Below, piece after piece: positions 6,803 through 14,973 of a stretch of DNA of 19,443 nucleotides. Both the position numbers and the translations under genes were made by a program. The stretch spans positions 1-19,443 of the forward strand of contig CAZEAC010000085.1 in NCBI GenBank assembly GCA_964510065.1. Reading direction: 5' to 3'. Position 1 is the stretch's first letter. Every line of letters begins with the position of its first letter. This DNA is from CAZEAC01 sp964510065. Its GTDB lineage: Bacteria > Bdellovibrionota_C > UBA2361 > CAIXSY01. The notes under the pieces are model-generated. The model did no database searches. It saw only the letters and a program-made list of their open reading frames with translations, and was not told the DNA's origin.

Positions 6803-8032
6803 CTAGCTTTTCGCGCTGCCTGAGTCCTGCGTGTCACCACTTTCGGACAGGAGTTCTGGGGAGGGCAGGATCTGACGCACCGCAGATGCTCCGGGGCCAT
6901 GAGAAATCTGCAACGTTCGATTGCCAATGAGTGGCGGGAGCTCGCCGAGGTAGACAATATTCATCGCACGAGCTGCGTGCGCAGGTGCCAAGAAGGTGCC
7001 ACGTTTTAATTCACGGTAGGCGATAATTATACAGCCCAAAAGCAATCCGGCCGCGAACCCGCCGATCAATACATACTGCTTATTCGGCGACATCGGCCCG
7101 GGGGGCAGGCGCGGCTCTTCCGCTATGCTGACGTATGCGGAGTTTCCCTTGGTCCCACTCATTTCAATTGCTACGTTGAGGTAGCTCAACTTCTTTACGA
7201 GATCATTGTAAACTTCCTGCATCGGTTCCTTGGCTGCAGCGCTCGAGACGTTTTGTTGCGTCGAAGAGCCTGCGCCGGTGCGCTTGGTCGGGGAGCGTCG
7301 AAGGATCTCATTAATAATCCGAGCTTTTTCTTTGAGACGAAGCACTTCGGGGTGGTTTTCGGTGTACTGGGCCGTGAGTGCTTCAATGCTCAGTTCAAGT
7401 TTTTCAAGCTCAGTCTTCAAGTTTTCTTTCTGATAGGTCACTAAACTGCTTGCGCCCTGCAGCGCGAGATTAAGCTCTTGTACTTGGGATTGAATCGCGT
7501 CACGAGTGCGAATAAGAGTGCCGTAGCGCTCATCGCCCAAAAATTTCAATACCTGCTCGACAACATCCTGATTCATCTGAAATGCTCGCGAAGCGTCCTT
7601 GGCGATAGTGCGAATATCAACTTCGGCACCGCCGGCGGAATCGACTTCGATTCGTTTCAAAAGCACGTCACGCTCATATGCGCGTGCAGTGCCAGAACTT
7701 GCAGGTTTATAAATATCGTAGCGAAACCCGATTTTTTCGAGGAATGAGTCGTTCAACGCTCGACGAATAAGTAGCAGTCTTTCTGCGCGTTGTTCGTTGT
7801 TGTCCGATATCCCTGGAAGAATGTCGTCAATCAGATTATTGACGAAATAGCTATTGTGGATGCTGATCGTCGACTTTACCTTGAATTTCTTTGGCAAAAC
7901 GAGGTACGCGTAATAACCGCCCGAGAGTCCGAGGGCAATGGTAACCACTAAAACGAGTACATTGCGTCTAATTGCCTCGAACACGTCTTTGAAGCTAATA
8001 GCTTCGCCGCTTGTTGTTCCCGAATCGCTCAT
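6803..8032 (-). CDS. Wzz-like polysaccharide copolymerase / chain-length determinant
   Basis: An inner-membrane protein of 409 residues that would set polymer chain length and work with the adjacent ATPase and exporter. The layout is that of the Wzz/Wzc membrane domain: TM1 at about residues 24-46, followed by LPKKFKVKSTISI. The periplasmic region includes a predicted coiled coil near residues 165-235 (QSQVQELNLALQG... KTELEKLELSIEAL). A Pro-rich lead-in, PRLPPGPMSPNK, precedes TM2 at about residues 319-340. A cytoplasmic tail of ~67 residues follows. Like split Gram-positive systems, it has no fused kinase domain; the ATPase is the upstream gene. Its ATG overlaps the stop of that gene by 1 nt (TAATG), showing translational coupling. 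Confidence 0.88.
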   Translation of the reverse strand: MSDSGTTSGEAISFKDVFEAIRRNVLVLVVTIALGLSGGYYAYLVLPKKFKVKSTISIHNSYFVNNLIDDILPGISDNNEQRAERLLLIRRALNDSFLEKIGFRYDIYKPASSGTARAYERDVLLKRIEVDSAGGAEVDIRTIAKDASRAFQMNQDVVEQVLKFLGDERYGTLIRTRDAIQSQVQELNLALQGASSLVTYQKENLKTELEKLELSIEALTAQYTENHPEVLRLKEKARIINEILRRSPTKRTGAGSSTQQNVSSAAAKEPMQEVYNDLVKKLSYLNVAIEMSGTKGNSAYVSIAEEPRLPPGPMSPNKQYVLIGGFAAGLLLGCIIIAYRELKRGTFLAPAHAARAMNIVYLGELPPLIGNRTLQISHGPGASAVRQILPSPELLSESGDTQDSGSAKS

Positions 8033-8706
8033 TAGCTCTCAAACTCGTTAAAAACCGTACCTAGAAGCTTTATACCCCAGCGAGCACAGTCATCTTTGAT
8101 GCGCTCAACAGTGTTTTTATTCAAAGAATCGCGGGTGGTAAGAAGTATAGCTCCGTCAACCTGCTTCGCAATAATAACCGGGTCCATGTTGTTCCGTGAG
8201 GTTTGGCTAAGCGCGCAGGTGTCGAAGACTACGATGTCGTAACGATCTCGGAGAGCGTTAATGTAAGGTACAAGCTGGAAGTCGGAATTATCCTGGCGAG
8301 TACCCGAATCGCTTTTGGTGGTGACAAGGTCAATCGCGCCAAAAACTCGCGGTTTTCCCCCCTCGATGCTTTTATTCTCGAGGATTCTGTCGAGATACAG
8401 CGCGCGGCCAAACGTTTGATGGACTGCATCAACCAGGAGAACATTTTTCCCAAGGAGCTGTGCATATCCAAGCGCCAGCGAGACTGAAAAGAAGCTTCGC
8501 CCCTCGCCAGGTTGGTCACTAATAACCGCGATTGTACGAAGCTTGGTGCTCTCCTGGAGCGAAACAACCTGTTGTACTAAACGCTTACAAGCACTTTGGG
8601 TGACATAATCTGAGAATACAGTTCGGAGGTACTCGCCGTATGAGGCGCGTTCTTTATCTCCGCTTAGTGGCGGAGTTGTGTTCGTGGGGGTATCCTTGCT
8701 AGACAT
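8032..8706 (-). CDS. BY-kinase-like P-loop ATPase (CpsD/CapB family), degenerate Walker motifs
   Basis: A 224-residue cytoplasmic protein of the bacterial tyrosine kinase / MinD-like family that pairs with Wzz-type proteins. The Walker A region is SDQPGEGRSFF (residues 63-73): the family Lys is replaced by Arg70, coded CGA. Walker A' is VLLVDAV (89-95), with the first Asp (D93) kept but the usual second Asp replaced by Val. Walker B is IVVFDTCA (158-165), with D162 kept. The C-terminus ends GTVFNEFES with no tyrosine cluster, so the autophosphorylation tail of active BY-kinases is absent. It may be a pseudokinase that keeps a structural or regulatory role. It sits between the exporter gene and the Wzz-like gene and overlaps the latter by 1 nt. 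Confidence 0.85.
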   Translation of the reverse strand: MSSKDTPTNTTPPLSGDKERASYGEYLRTVFSDYVTQSACKRLVQQVVSLQESTKLRTIAVISDQPGEGRSFFSVSLALGYAQLLGKNVLLVDAVHQTFGRALYLDRILENKSIEGGKPRVFGAIDLVTTKSDSGTRQDNSDFQLVPYINALRDRYDIVVFDTCALSQTSRNNMDPVIIAKQVDGAILLTTRDSLNKNTVERIKDDCARWGIKLLGTVFNEFES

Positions 8707-8865
8707 GCACTCTATCGTGCCCTGGGAGACTCCCGTTCGTCAACTCATCGTCAACTCAGCGAATAGTCAACTTGAGGGGAATGACTTTTAAAGACGGCAC
8801 CCATCGAACGCGCCGCTTCCCGCCCTCCATGGGGGCGCAGCGCCCCGTTTCACTACCGCAGAAAC
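8707..8865 (-). promoter_or_regulatory. Leader of the kinase-like gene: iterated TTGAC repeats and GC hairpin
   Basis: This 159-nt gap is unusually long inside the exopolysaccharide operon. It holds three GTCAACT iterations on the plus strand (cores near 8740-8746, 8751-8757 and 8767-8773), read TGAGTTGACGA on the minus strand. Nearer the kinase-like gene is a GGGAG-A-CTCCC palindrome (8724-8734). Nearer the exporter gene is a strong hairpin, GGGGCGC-A-GCGCCCC (8832-8846), without a T-tract. The hairpin could be a processing or attenuation site between the exporter and the rest of the operon, and the repeats could be binding sites or an internal promoter. No -10 box at proper spacing was convincing. 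Confidence 0.35.
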
Positions 8866-9918
8866 TTATATAGCAATTGCCAATATTACCACCGTCGCGA
8901 TGGTTGAGATAATACTAGCCACCGACCCAACAACGCGAGTTCGTCGCTCAAATCCAGTCGCGGTGTCAGAATGTATTAGAATGGTATCTCCACCGAGCAG
9001 CTGCGGAATCTCGTCTTTGTCCTCGGAGTCAAAACTGACAGTCTCGGTTCCTGAGCCGCTTCTTCTAATAAGATCGATTCTTGAAAGGTCAGCACGTTCG
9101 GTTGGTCCACCAGCTTTAATCAGATAAGCGAAGAAATCATCACCTGAGCGGAAGCTATATTCGCCGGGGTTTCGCACCTGGCCGAGCACCCGCACATATT
9201 TGACGGACTCATCATCTAAAGGATCTGGGCCACGTTCGGTCTGCGCGAATACTACATCTCCACCTTCCCAAACCGGGGGCTCAATAGTTGCGCCTGAATA
9301 GTACTCCCCAAGATTGTACACCGAGCTCGAACGATCTTGGACTACACGGACGTATTTCGGCCCGGTTTTCTCAGGATTCTCTGGACGCCAGACTCCACCT
9401 GCAAGTCCAAGAACTTCATCGAGACTTGCGCCTTTGCGCACAAGATACTGTCCCGGCTTGACGACAAGTCCGCGCACGTCGACCCAATAAACTTTCTCAG
9501 TAATCTTCATCTCGAGATTTGGCGTGGTCTGATAGAACTTGCTGTATTCAGCAGTGATTCTATTTGCAAGGCCACGCTCATTAAGGCCGTGAACATTGAC
9601 GGAGATATTGTAAGGAAGCTTAAGAATTCCTTCGAAGTCCACACGGAACTTTCCATTGAGCTTCTCATCTTCTGGATTGGCGAGCTCGATTTCGAATCCA
9701 GGGGCGACCAGCTCTTCGCTTGCGCTCTTAATCTTAGCCTGGGCGCGGGCTTCCGCGGAGAGGCCGTTTTGCCCTGAGGCGCCTTCTTGATTTGCCGATG
9801 CGGGTAACTGCAATCGGTTTTGGGACGTAGGAGATACGGTCGAGCAACCGACAGCAAATCCACACACAATCACCATTCCCAAAAGACTGGCTATATTCGC
9901 GATTTTCCCCGTGATCAT
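8866..9918 (-). CDS. Wza-like polysaccharide export lipoprotein (Poly_export + SLBB)
   Basis: An outer-membrane polysaccharide exporter of 350 residues. The ATG at 9918 was chosen because it has a strong Shine-Dalgarno (GGGAGGAG, about 6 nt upstream) and starts a lipoprotein signal peptide with lipobox FAVGC (C25). A TTG at 9945 is therefore unlikely. After a linker, the Poly_export domain begins near ELANPEDEKLNGKFRVDFEGILKLPY. Two SLBB-type domains follow: VDVRGLVVKPGQYLVRKGASLDEVLGLAGGV, and VRVLGQVRNPGEYSFRSGDDFFAYLIKAGGP. The C-terminus is a hydrophobic helix (VVGSVASIISTIATVVIL), as in Wza where it lines the outer-membrane pore. It is the first gene of the minus-strand exopolysaccharide operon. 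Confidence 0.92.
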   Translation of the reverse strand: MITGKIANIASLLGMVIVCGFAVGCSTVSPTSQNRLQLPASANQEGASGQNGLSAEARAQAKIKSASEELVAPGFEIELANPEDEKLNGKFRVDFEGILKLPYNISVNVHGLNERGLANRITAEYSKFYQTTPNLEMKITEKVYWVDVRGLVVKPGQYLVRKGASLDEVLGLAGGVWRPENPEKTGPKYVRVVQDRSSSVYNLGEYYSGATIEPPVWEGGDVVFAQTERGPDPLDDESVKYVRVLGQVRNPGEYSFRSGDDFFAYLIKAGGPTERADLSRIDLIRRSGSGTETVSFDSEDKDEIPQLLGGDTILIHSDTATGFERRTRVVGSVASIISTIATVVILAIAI

Positions 9919-10054
9919 AACGACTCCTCCCTTTCGGCTCCACAAGCTACCTCCGGACCTTTAAAAAGTAAAGTTTAAAGGAAGAGCAATGAGTCCTGGC
10001 TAGTAGCCCTTTGGACGGGCTCACGCTAGAATGGTTGGGCGAGTCGCTTGAGCT
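9919..10054. promoter_or_regulatory. Divergent control region between exporter and polymerase genes
   Basis: The region holds a perfect inverted repeat, CCTTTAAA (9958-9965) and TTTAAAGG (9974-9981), with an 8-nt spacer. It lies 40-63 nt upstream of the exporter ATG, where a promoter or operator would be. The two half-sites are about 1.5 helical turns apart, as for a dimeric repressor or activator. It is AT-rich, so a promoter core is likely there, but no clear -35/-10 pair was found on either strand. The plus-strand gene at 10055 has no obvious ribosome-binding site. Confidence 0.4.
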
Positions 10055-11512
10055 ATGGACGATCATGTAATTACACGAATTTTCAATCCCTTATGCTTCC
10101 AAGTAATGGGATTCTTTTTCGTAATTCATGCCTATCTTGTTGCCAAATTTCTCTGGCGCAATGCCGGCTATACAAGATTTTGGATTCCGGTGCGCCCGCC
10201 GGCCTTTATTGCCGGAGCATTTGTTACCCTGATTTTTTGCGCGATCTTTTTGGTACTGATGCGGCCGGTGGGCCTTCTGTATGCGCTGGCGTGTGCGCTG
10301 AATTCAGTCTTCGGACTTTTTAATCCGGTCGCGTCTCTTTCGTTCTTGGTGACCGTATTGTTCATGCGACCGTGGGAGCTCATTGCAGATCCTCATCCAT
10401 TCTTTGCGGTAATGGTGCGCTACAGCGCGGTGCTCTGCCTGGTATCCTGGGTAATTGATTCGTTTCGCAAGCGCCGCTTTGCATTTGTAATGACTTCTGA
10501 GTTGGTGGTGTACCTGTTGCTTCTGGTCTGGCTCCTTGTAACCGCGCTTCTTTCGCTTCGCCCCTCGGAGGGCTTTGAATTTCTCTTCTCCAACTACTTT
10601 CCGACTACTGTGCTGATACTGCTCATACTGAACGTGGTCGAACGCAACAATGATTTACAGCTTCTTCGCGACTCTACTGTGCTTGCGATTTCCGGAGTAA
10701 TTGCCGTAGGTGTGGTATATGCGTTAATGGATCCGGCGTTCACGAGTGCGCAGTATCGTCTACAGGGCGCGGGATTCGGACTGCTTGCGGACTCGAATGA
10801 CATGGGCTCGCTCGTTGTTATCGCATTGTGCTTTCTTGTAATTACCAAGCTTTTTAAGAAATCAAAGTTTTCAGCCAAGTTTTTTGCCTTGGTGACCGTG
10901 GGCTTGCTCTTACTTGCGCTACTCTTTACGCAATCACGAGGCAGCATGCTTGCCGTCGCAGTGGCTGGAGCGACGTTTCTCGTCGTCGGAAGGAAGCTCA
11001 GCAAAAAAGCCCTCCTTTTTTCTACGCCGCTGATTGTCTTCCCGATTCTCATTGCGACAACTATTTCGCGAGATGAAGCTGACCTTAATGAATCAAGCTC
11101 GGCGCGCATGAATTGCATTCTTACGGCGTTACGCATGTTTCAATTGAACCCGATAGTCGGCGTCGGAATCGGAAATTATACCTATCTCTATCAGCAGTAT
11201 TCTTTGGCGTATTTCGGCGAGGGTGAAAAAACCGCGCATTCAAGCTGGGCGCTCGTGCTTGCGGAGGCCGGGTTCCCTGGCTTTATTCTGTTTACTGCAT
11301 TTTACGGATTAGCAGGGATAGCCGCTTGGAGAGTGCGGCGTACAGCACCGGAGTTTCTCGTGGTTTTCGTTGGCTACACTGCATGTATGACGATCCTTTC
11401 CCATACCCATATTTTCCTCCCTTATTTTCTCTGCTCAATGTGCTTTGCGGTGCGCAGGGTGATGGCTAAAGACGCAGCAAAGGAAACTGCAAGAGCAATT
11501 CCTAAAAAGTAA
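10055..11512 (+). CDS. O-antigen polymerase/ligase-family membrane protein (Wzy/WaaL type)
   Basis: A multispanning inner-membrane protein of 485 residues with about 10-12 hydrophobic segments. It would polymerise lipid-linked repeat units or transfer the polymer. Diagnostic Wzy_C-type features are LLFTQSRGSMLAVAVAGA near residues 287-304, and a large extracytoplasmic loop with ALRMFQLNPIVGVGIGNY followed by TAHSSWALVLAEAGFPGF near residues 353-411, with the His typical of this loop. It is divergent from the exopolysaccharide operon, so it probably supplies the polymerase for that operon. Family membership alone cannot separate polymerase from ligase; the Wzz-like and Wza-like neighbours favour polymerase. 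Its stop is 10 nt from the convergent DUF4091-type gene. Confidence 0.85.
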   Translation: MDDHVITRIFNPLCFQVMGFFFVIHAYLVAKFLWRNAGYTRFWIPVRPPAFIAGAFVTLIFCAIFLVLMRPVGLLYALACALNSVFGLFNPVASLSFLVTVLFMRPWELIADPHPFFAVMVRYSAVLCLVSWVIDSFRKRRFAFVMTSELVVYLLLLVWLLVTALLSLRPSEGFEFLFSNYFPTTVLILLILNVVERNNDLQLLRDSTVLAISGVIAVGVVYALMDPAFTSAQYRLQGAGFGLLADSNDMGSLVVIALCFLVITKLFKKSKFSAKFFALVTVGLLLLALLFTQSRGSMLAVAVAGATFLVVGRKLSKKALLFSTPLIVFPILIATTISRDEADLNESSSARMNCILTALRMFQLNPIVGVGIGNYTYLYQQYSLAYFGEGEKTAHSSWALVLAEAGFPGFILFTAFYGLAGIAAWRVRRTAPEFLVVFVGYTACMTILSHTHIFLPYFLCSMCFAVRRVMAKDAAKETARAIPKK

Positions 11513-11522
11513 CTTGTGTAGT

Positions 11523-13523
11523 TCACGCTTTGGGCGCTGACGACTTTGAAAGAATTATTTTTATGAGATCACGTCGCGCCTCCTCCCAATCGTCAGGATT
11601 GGTTGACCAACTAATCTCGGTCTTTAGCCAGGTCGGATCGCGCGAGCTTCCGACACCGTACTCCCAGAGCGCTTTTGGAACCATTCGGTCGGTAACTGCC
11701 TTTGTGGCTGCGGGGTCAATTGCTGACGCCAACGCAAGATAGTCCGCGTCTTGAATGCCGCGCCGCCAATACTTAAGTCGTAGCGATGCAAACGGACCGG
11801 CAAGGTTATAGGAGCTTGCCTTAAAAATTTTATCGGTTCCGGGATAAAGAAGCACACCATCGCCGTTTGAATAGTTCCAGCCAGTTTCACCGCGTCTTTC
11901 GCGCTGCTCGGCAGTCCCGTTTTTTGATCCGAAGGTAAACGCTGAAGTAAATAGATCAGTCTGCCCTGTGCCACCTTGATAGTTATTGTAGTAGTTCGCA
12001 GACCAGAAAAACCAGCGTTCGATGCCAAGCTTATTCTGTGCCCAGGTCAGCTCGCGGAGCGCAACTCCATCATCCTCAATCGCGAAGCTTCCACTTGCTG
12101 GGCGCCGGCTATTGTAGAAAATTTGCTGTTTCCCTAACTTTCTCGCGCTTCGGTACGCATTTTCCCAAAGAGTTCGCTCTCCCATGGTAAACCAAGTGCC
12201 GCTGATATCGAGCGTCGGAAATTCACGAAGTGCGGTAATAAGATCTACTGTCATGAAAGTTTTGATGCGGCCATTGATGCACGCAAGCCACTCTTTGATT
12301 TTTGGGAACTGCGCAGATGTTGGTTCGTCAGTGAGGTACAAGAAATGCTCGGTTCGAGGCGAATTGGTGGTAAACCAGTTTTCGTACTCGGTAATATAGT
12401 CGGAAATTTTTGCGCAGTCTGAATTGGGCCATTGGCCATAGGTGCCGATCGAATACACTAAATTTCCGACGCCCTCGCCGGGGCCGGCGTAGCCCCGATT
12501 CGCATTATATAATCGGCCGTTTAGCCTCGGGATCCATTCAGCGGCGGGTCGAGCGCGTGCCGAGACATCGGCACCAGGATTTTCGTCAATTGCGTCGATT
12601 TTGTGGCGATGCAGCATCTTAAAGTATTCATCGCGAACCTTGCGCGCAGACTCTTCCTTCGGGCTAGCTTGCGGTCCGAAAAAGCGAGTATTGAGATCGG
12701 CCGTGCCGATAAAAGTCATGGCCTTCGCGCTGGGAATATCGGGGAGCTCAAATGGCAATACTTGGAGTGCGACTGTAGCAATGTGTAGTGCTTGCCCAGC
12801 TTTGCGAACTTCGAGTCGCCCTCGATAGTTTCCAGGGGGAGTTCCTTTCGGTATGTAAATATCAGTCCAGATCATCTGGCTTTCTCTTGCGGGGATTTTA
12901 AAAGGCGAATGCAGCTCTAGTGGCACTGCGATTTCCGGGTAGAGCTTGTTGTGATCGGGTCTGTCGCGCCAGCCGGTTCCCGGCTCGGCTACTCCGTCGT
13001 TGTGTGGCCGCTGAAATCTTTTAGGGACGTGGCGCTCGTCGTAATATTCACCCTCATAAGCCATTATAGAAAGGCCCTCGATCTCTAAATAGCGTACGTA
13101 GAAATGTTCGATGTTTCGTCCGACGTAGTTAAACAGCGCGGTACCGGCGGTCGCGAGTAGCCCGGATTTAGGAACGGTCGTGATCTTATGTCCCGCGTCG
13201 TCATCGAGGGACGAAAGCGAAAATGAAAGTCCGTTTTCCTCGCTAGTAGCCTCGAGCACGCTTGCAAAGCTCACTACCTCATTTCTCGCGGCTGAGAGCT
13301 TAATGGTCTTCCCGTCCCAAATAAGATTAGTCTTGTTACCCCAGCGGTCGCCCTTTGGGACCTTTTCTTCACCGCTTTGGTGCCAGACCGTAAGCTGCTC
13401 AGCGCTACATTCCGGGATGAGAGAGGTACTAAGAAGGCCATAGAAGACGAGTATCGAGAGCAGCGCACATGCCATATTGTGAGCGGCGTTTTGGCCCGGT
13501 ACCATAGTCGGCGTAAGCTTCAT
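11523..13523 (-). CDS. Secreted DUF4091-type putative glycoside hydrolase
   Basis: A 666-residue predicted exported protein. The N-terminus has a hydrophobic segment at about residues 17-37 (MACALLSILVFYGLLSTSLI) before CSAEQ, consistent with a signal peptide preceded by a longer-than-usual n-region. The first ~250 residues are beta-rich and end in a strand pattern typical of the domain before the barrel (MIWTDIYIPKGTPPGNYRGRLEV). The later part contains FLYLTDEPTSAQFPKIKEWL (acidic DEP motif near residue 396), ERWFFWSANYYNN, and the closing LKYWRRGIQDADYLALA motif typical of DUF4091 proteins related to glycoside hydrolases. It may trim or turn over the exopolysaccharide; no substrate can be read. 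It is transcribed against its neighbours, with only 15 bp between its ATG and that of the MBOAT gene. Confidence 0.75.
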   Translation of the reverse strand: MKLTPTMVPGQNAAHNMACALLSILVFYGLLSTSLIPECSAEQLTVWHQSGEEKVPKGDRWGNKTNLIWDGKTIKLSAARNEVVSFASVLEATSEENGLSFSLSSLDDDAGHKITTVPKSGLLATAGTALFNYVGRNIEHFYVRYLEIEGLSIMAYEGEYYDERHVPKRFQRPHNDGVAEPGTGWRDRPDHNKLYPEIAVPLELHSPFKIPARESQMIWTDIYIPKGTPPGNYRGRLEVRKAGQALHIATVALQVLPFELPDIPSAKAMTFIGTADLNTRFFGPQASPKEESARKVRDEYFKMLHRHKIDAIDENPGADVSARARPAAEWIPRLNGRLYNANRGYAGPGEGVGNLVYSIGTYGQWPNSDCAKISDYITEYENWFTTNSPRTEHFLYLTDEPTSAQFPKIKEWLACINGRIKTFMTVDLITALREFPTLDISGTWFTMGERTLWENAYRSARKLGKQQIFYNSRRPASGSFAIEDDGVALRELTWAQNKLGIERWFFWSANYYNNYQGGTGQTDLFTSAFTFGSKNGTAEQRERRGETGWNYSNGDGVLLYPGTDKIFKASSYNLAGPFASLRLKYWRRGIQDADYLALASAIDPAATKAVTDRMVPKALWEYGVGSSRDPTWLKTEISWSTNPDDWEEARRDLIKIILSKSSAPKA

Positions 13524-13538
13524 TGAATCACTAGTCCT

Positions 13539-14969
13539 ATGCTCTTTAACTCCATCGAGTTTCTAATATTTCTACCCATTGTCCTTATTATTTACTTTCT
13601 TTTGTCGAGAAAGCACCAGAATTTTTTCCTGCTAGCCGCGAGCATTTTCTTCTACGCCAGTTGGAACTGGGTATTTATCTTTCCGCTGCTCTCATCGACC
13701 TGTATTGATTACTACTGCGCAAAAAAAATGGAGCGGCAAATCCAAGAGGGGAAGCCGAAGTCCGCTCGTAAGCGCTATATGGTATTGAGCCTCGTTACAA
13801 ATTTGGGGCTTCTCGCTTATTTTAAATATTTTAATTTTTTCTCGGAGAATATTCAGGCGATTCTGGATAGTGCCGGTATCGCGCATGCTCATTGGGCGCT
13901 CGACGTTATTCTTCCCGTGGGCATTTCCTTCTACACGTTTCAGGCTTTGAGCTACACCATTGATGTGTACCGCGGCGAGATTCATGCAACGCAGAGCTTT
14001 TTTGATTTCCTTTTGGCGGTGCTCTTTTTCCCACATCTCGTTGCGGGCCCGATACAGCGCGCCAACAATCTGCTCGCTCAGATTGCAAATAAGCGTAGGG
14101 TGAGCCGCGAACAGGTTGTTGATGGGCTGCACCTAATTGCTGCTGGCTACCTTAAGAAAGTCTTTATTGCTGATAATCTCTCGCCGATTGTTGATAGACT
14201 TTTTGCGCAGGGCTCGACTACTGGTTTTGAAACGCTAGTCGCGACGTATGCGTTCGCTGTGCAGATCTACTGTGACTTCTCCGGATATACTGATATTGCT
14301 CGCGGAGTTGCCAAGCTGATGGGTTTTGAATTCGTTCTCAATTTTAATTTGCCTTATTTCGCCACCAATCCACAGGACTTTTGGAAGCGCTGGCATATTA
14401 GTCTCTCATCGTGGTTGCGCGACTATCTTTATATCTCACTTGGAGGAAACCGAGGCGGCGCGTGGTTTCTCTACCGCAATTTAATGCTGACCATGATCAT
14501 CGGCGGTTTGTGGCACGGGGCGGCCTGGAATTTTGTGTTGTGGGGGCTTTATCATGGCACACTGCTTGTGGCGCATCGAATTAGCGAGCCATATTTGAAG
14601 ATTGTAGCAGCAGGGATTCCAAAAAACGTAACTTTTCTGTGGTATCTGTTACGCCTCTTCGTCATGTTCCATCTGACCTGTTACGGATGGCTCCTTTTCC
14701 GAGCCACTTCGCTTCAGCAAGTGCTTTCCATGACCGAATCGTTGCTGCATCCGCTCCGTGACATTTCGTGGCCACTGCTGTATGCGATTGTGCCATTTGC
14801 GCTTCCGCTGCTTATCGTGCAAGCAGTTGAGTATGCCCTTGGTAAGCTCGACCTTTTCAAAAGCGCGCGCATTCCTTTTGAAACAAGAGTTATTGCCTAC
14901 TCGGTGGTTGCATATCTAGTGATCTTTCGTGGAGGCATTCCTCAATCGTTTATATATTTTCAGTTTTGA
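13539..14969 (+). CDS. AlgI-like MBOAT O-acyltransferase
   Basis: A 476-residue multispanning membrane acyltransferase that would move acetyl or other acyl groups across the inner membrane for polysaccharide modification, as AlgI, PatA and DltB do. Family hallmarks in order: MLFNSIEFLIFLPIVLIIY at the start, LPVGISFYTFQALSYTIDVYRG near residues 124-145, FPHLVAGPIQR, DFSGYTDIARGVAKLMGF, then the conserved FWKRWHISLSSWLRDYLY block and GGLWHGAAWNFVLWGLYHG holding the MBOAT catalytic His. Length is as expected. It is followed after 4 nt by an SGNH-like protein, the usual AlgI partner arrangement. No clear ribosome-binding site is seen, and the start lies 15 bp from the divergent gene. Confidence 0.93.
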   Translation: MLFNSIEFLIFLPIVLIIYFLLSRKHQNFFLLAASIFFYASWNWVFIFPLLSSTCIDYYCAKKMERQIQEGKPKSARKRYMVLSLVTNLGLLAYFKYFNFFSENIQAILDSAGIAHAHWALDVILPVGISFYTFQALSYTIDVYRGEIHATQSFFDFLLAVLFFPHLVAGPIQRANNLLAQIANKRRVSREQVVDGLHLIAAGYLKKVFIADNLSPIVDRLFAQGSTTGFETLVATYAFAVQIYCDFSGYTDIARGVAKLMGFEFVLNFNLPYFATNPQDFWKRWHISLSSWLRDYLYISLGGNRGGAWFLYRNLMLTMIIGGLWHGAAWNFVLWGLYHGTLLVAHRISEPYLKIVAAGIPKNVTFLWYLLRLFVMFHLTCYGWLLFRATSLQQVLSMTESLLHPLRDISWPLLYAIVPFALPLLIVQAVEYALGKLDLFKSARIPFETRVIAYSVVAYLVIFRGGIPQSFIYFQF

Positions 14970-14973
14970 GCGT

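Noticed and set aside
10012..10027. Possible sigma-54 promoter TGGACGGGCTCACGCT before the polymerase-like gene.
   Set aside because: Only the GG-N10-GC skeleton fits; the rest of the -24 and -12 elements is poor compared with the two strong sites near 3750 and 4071.
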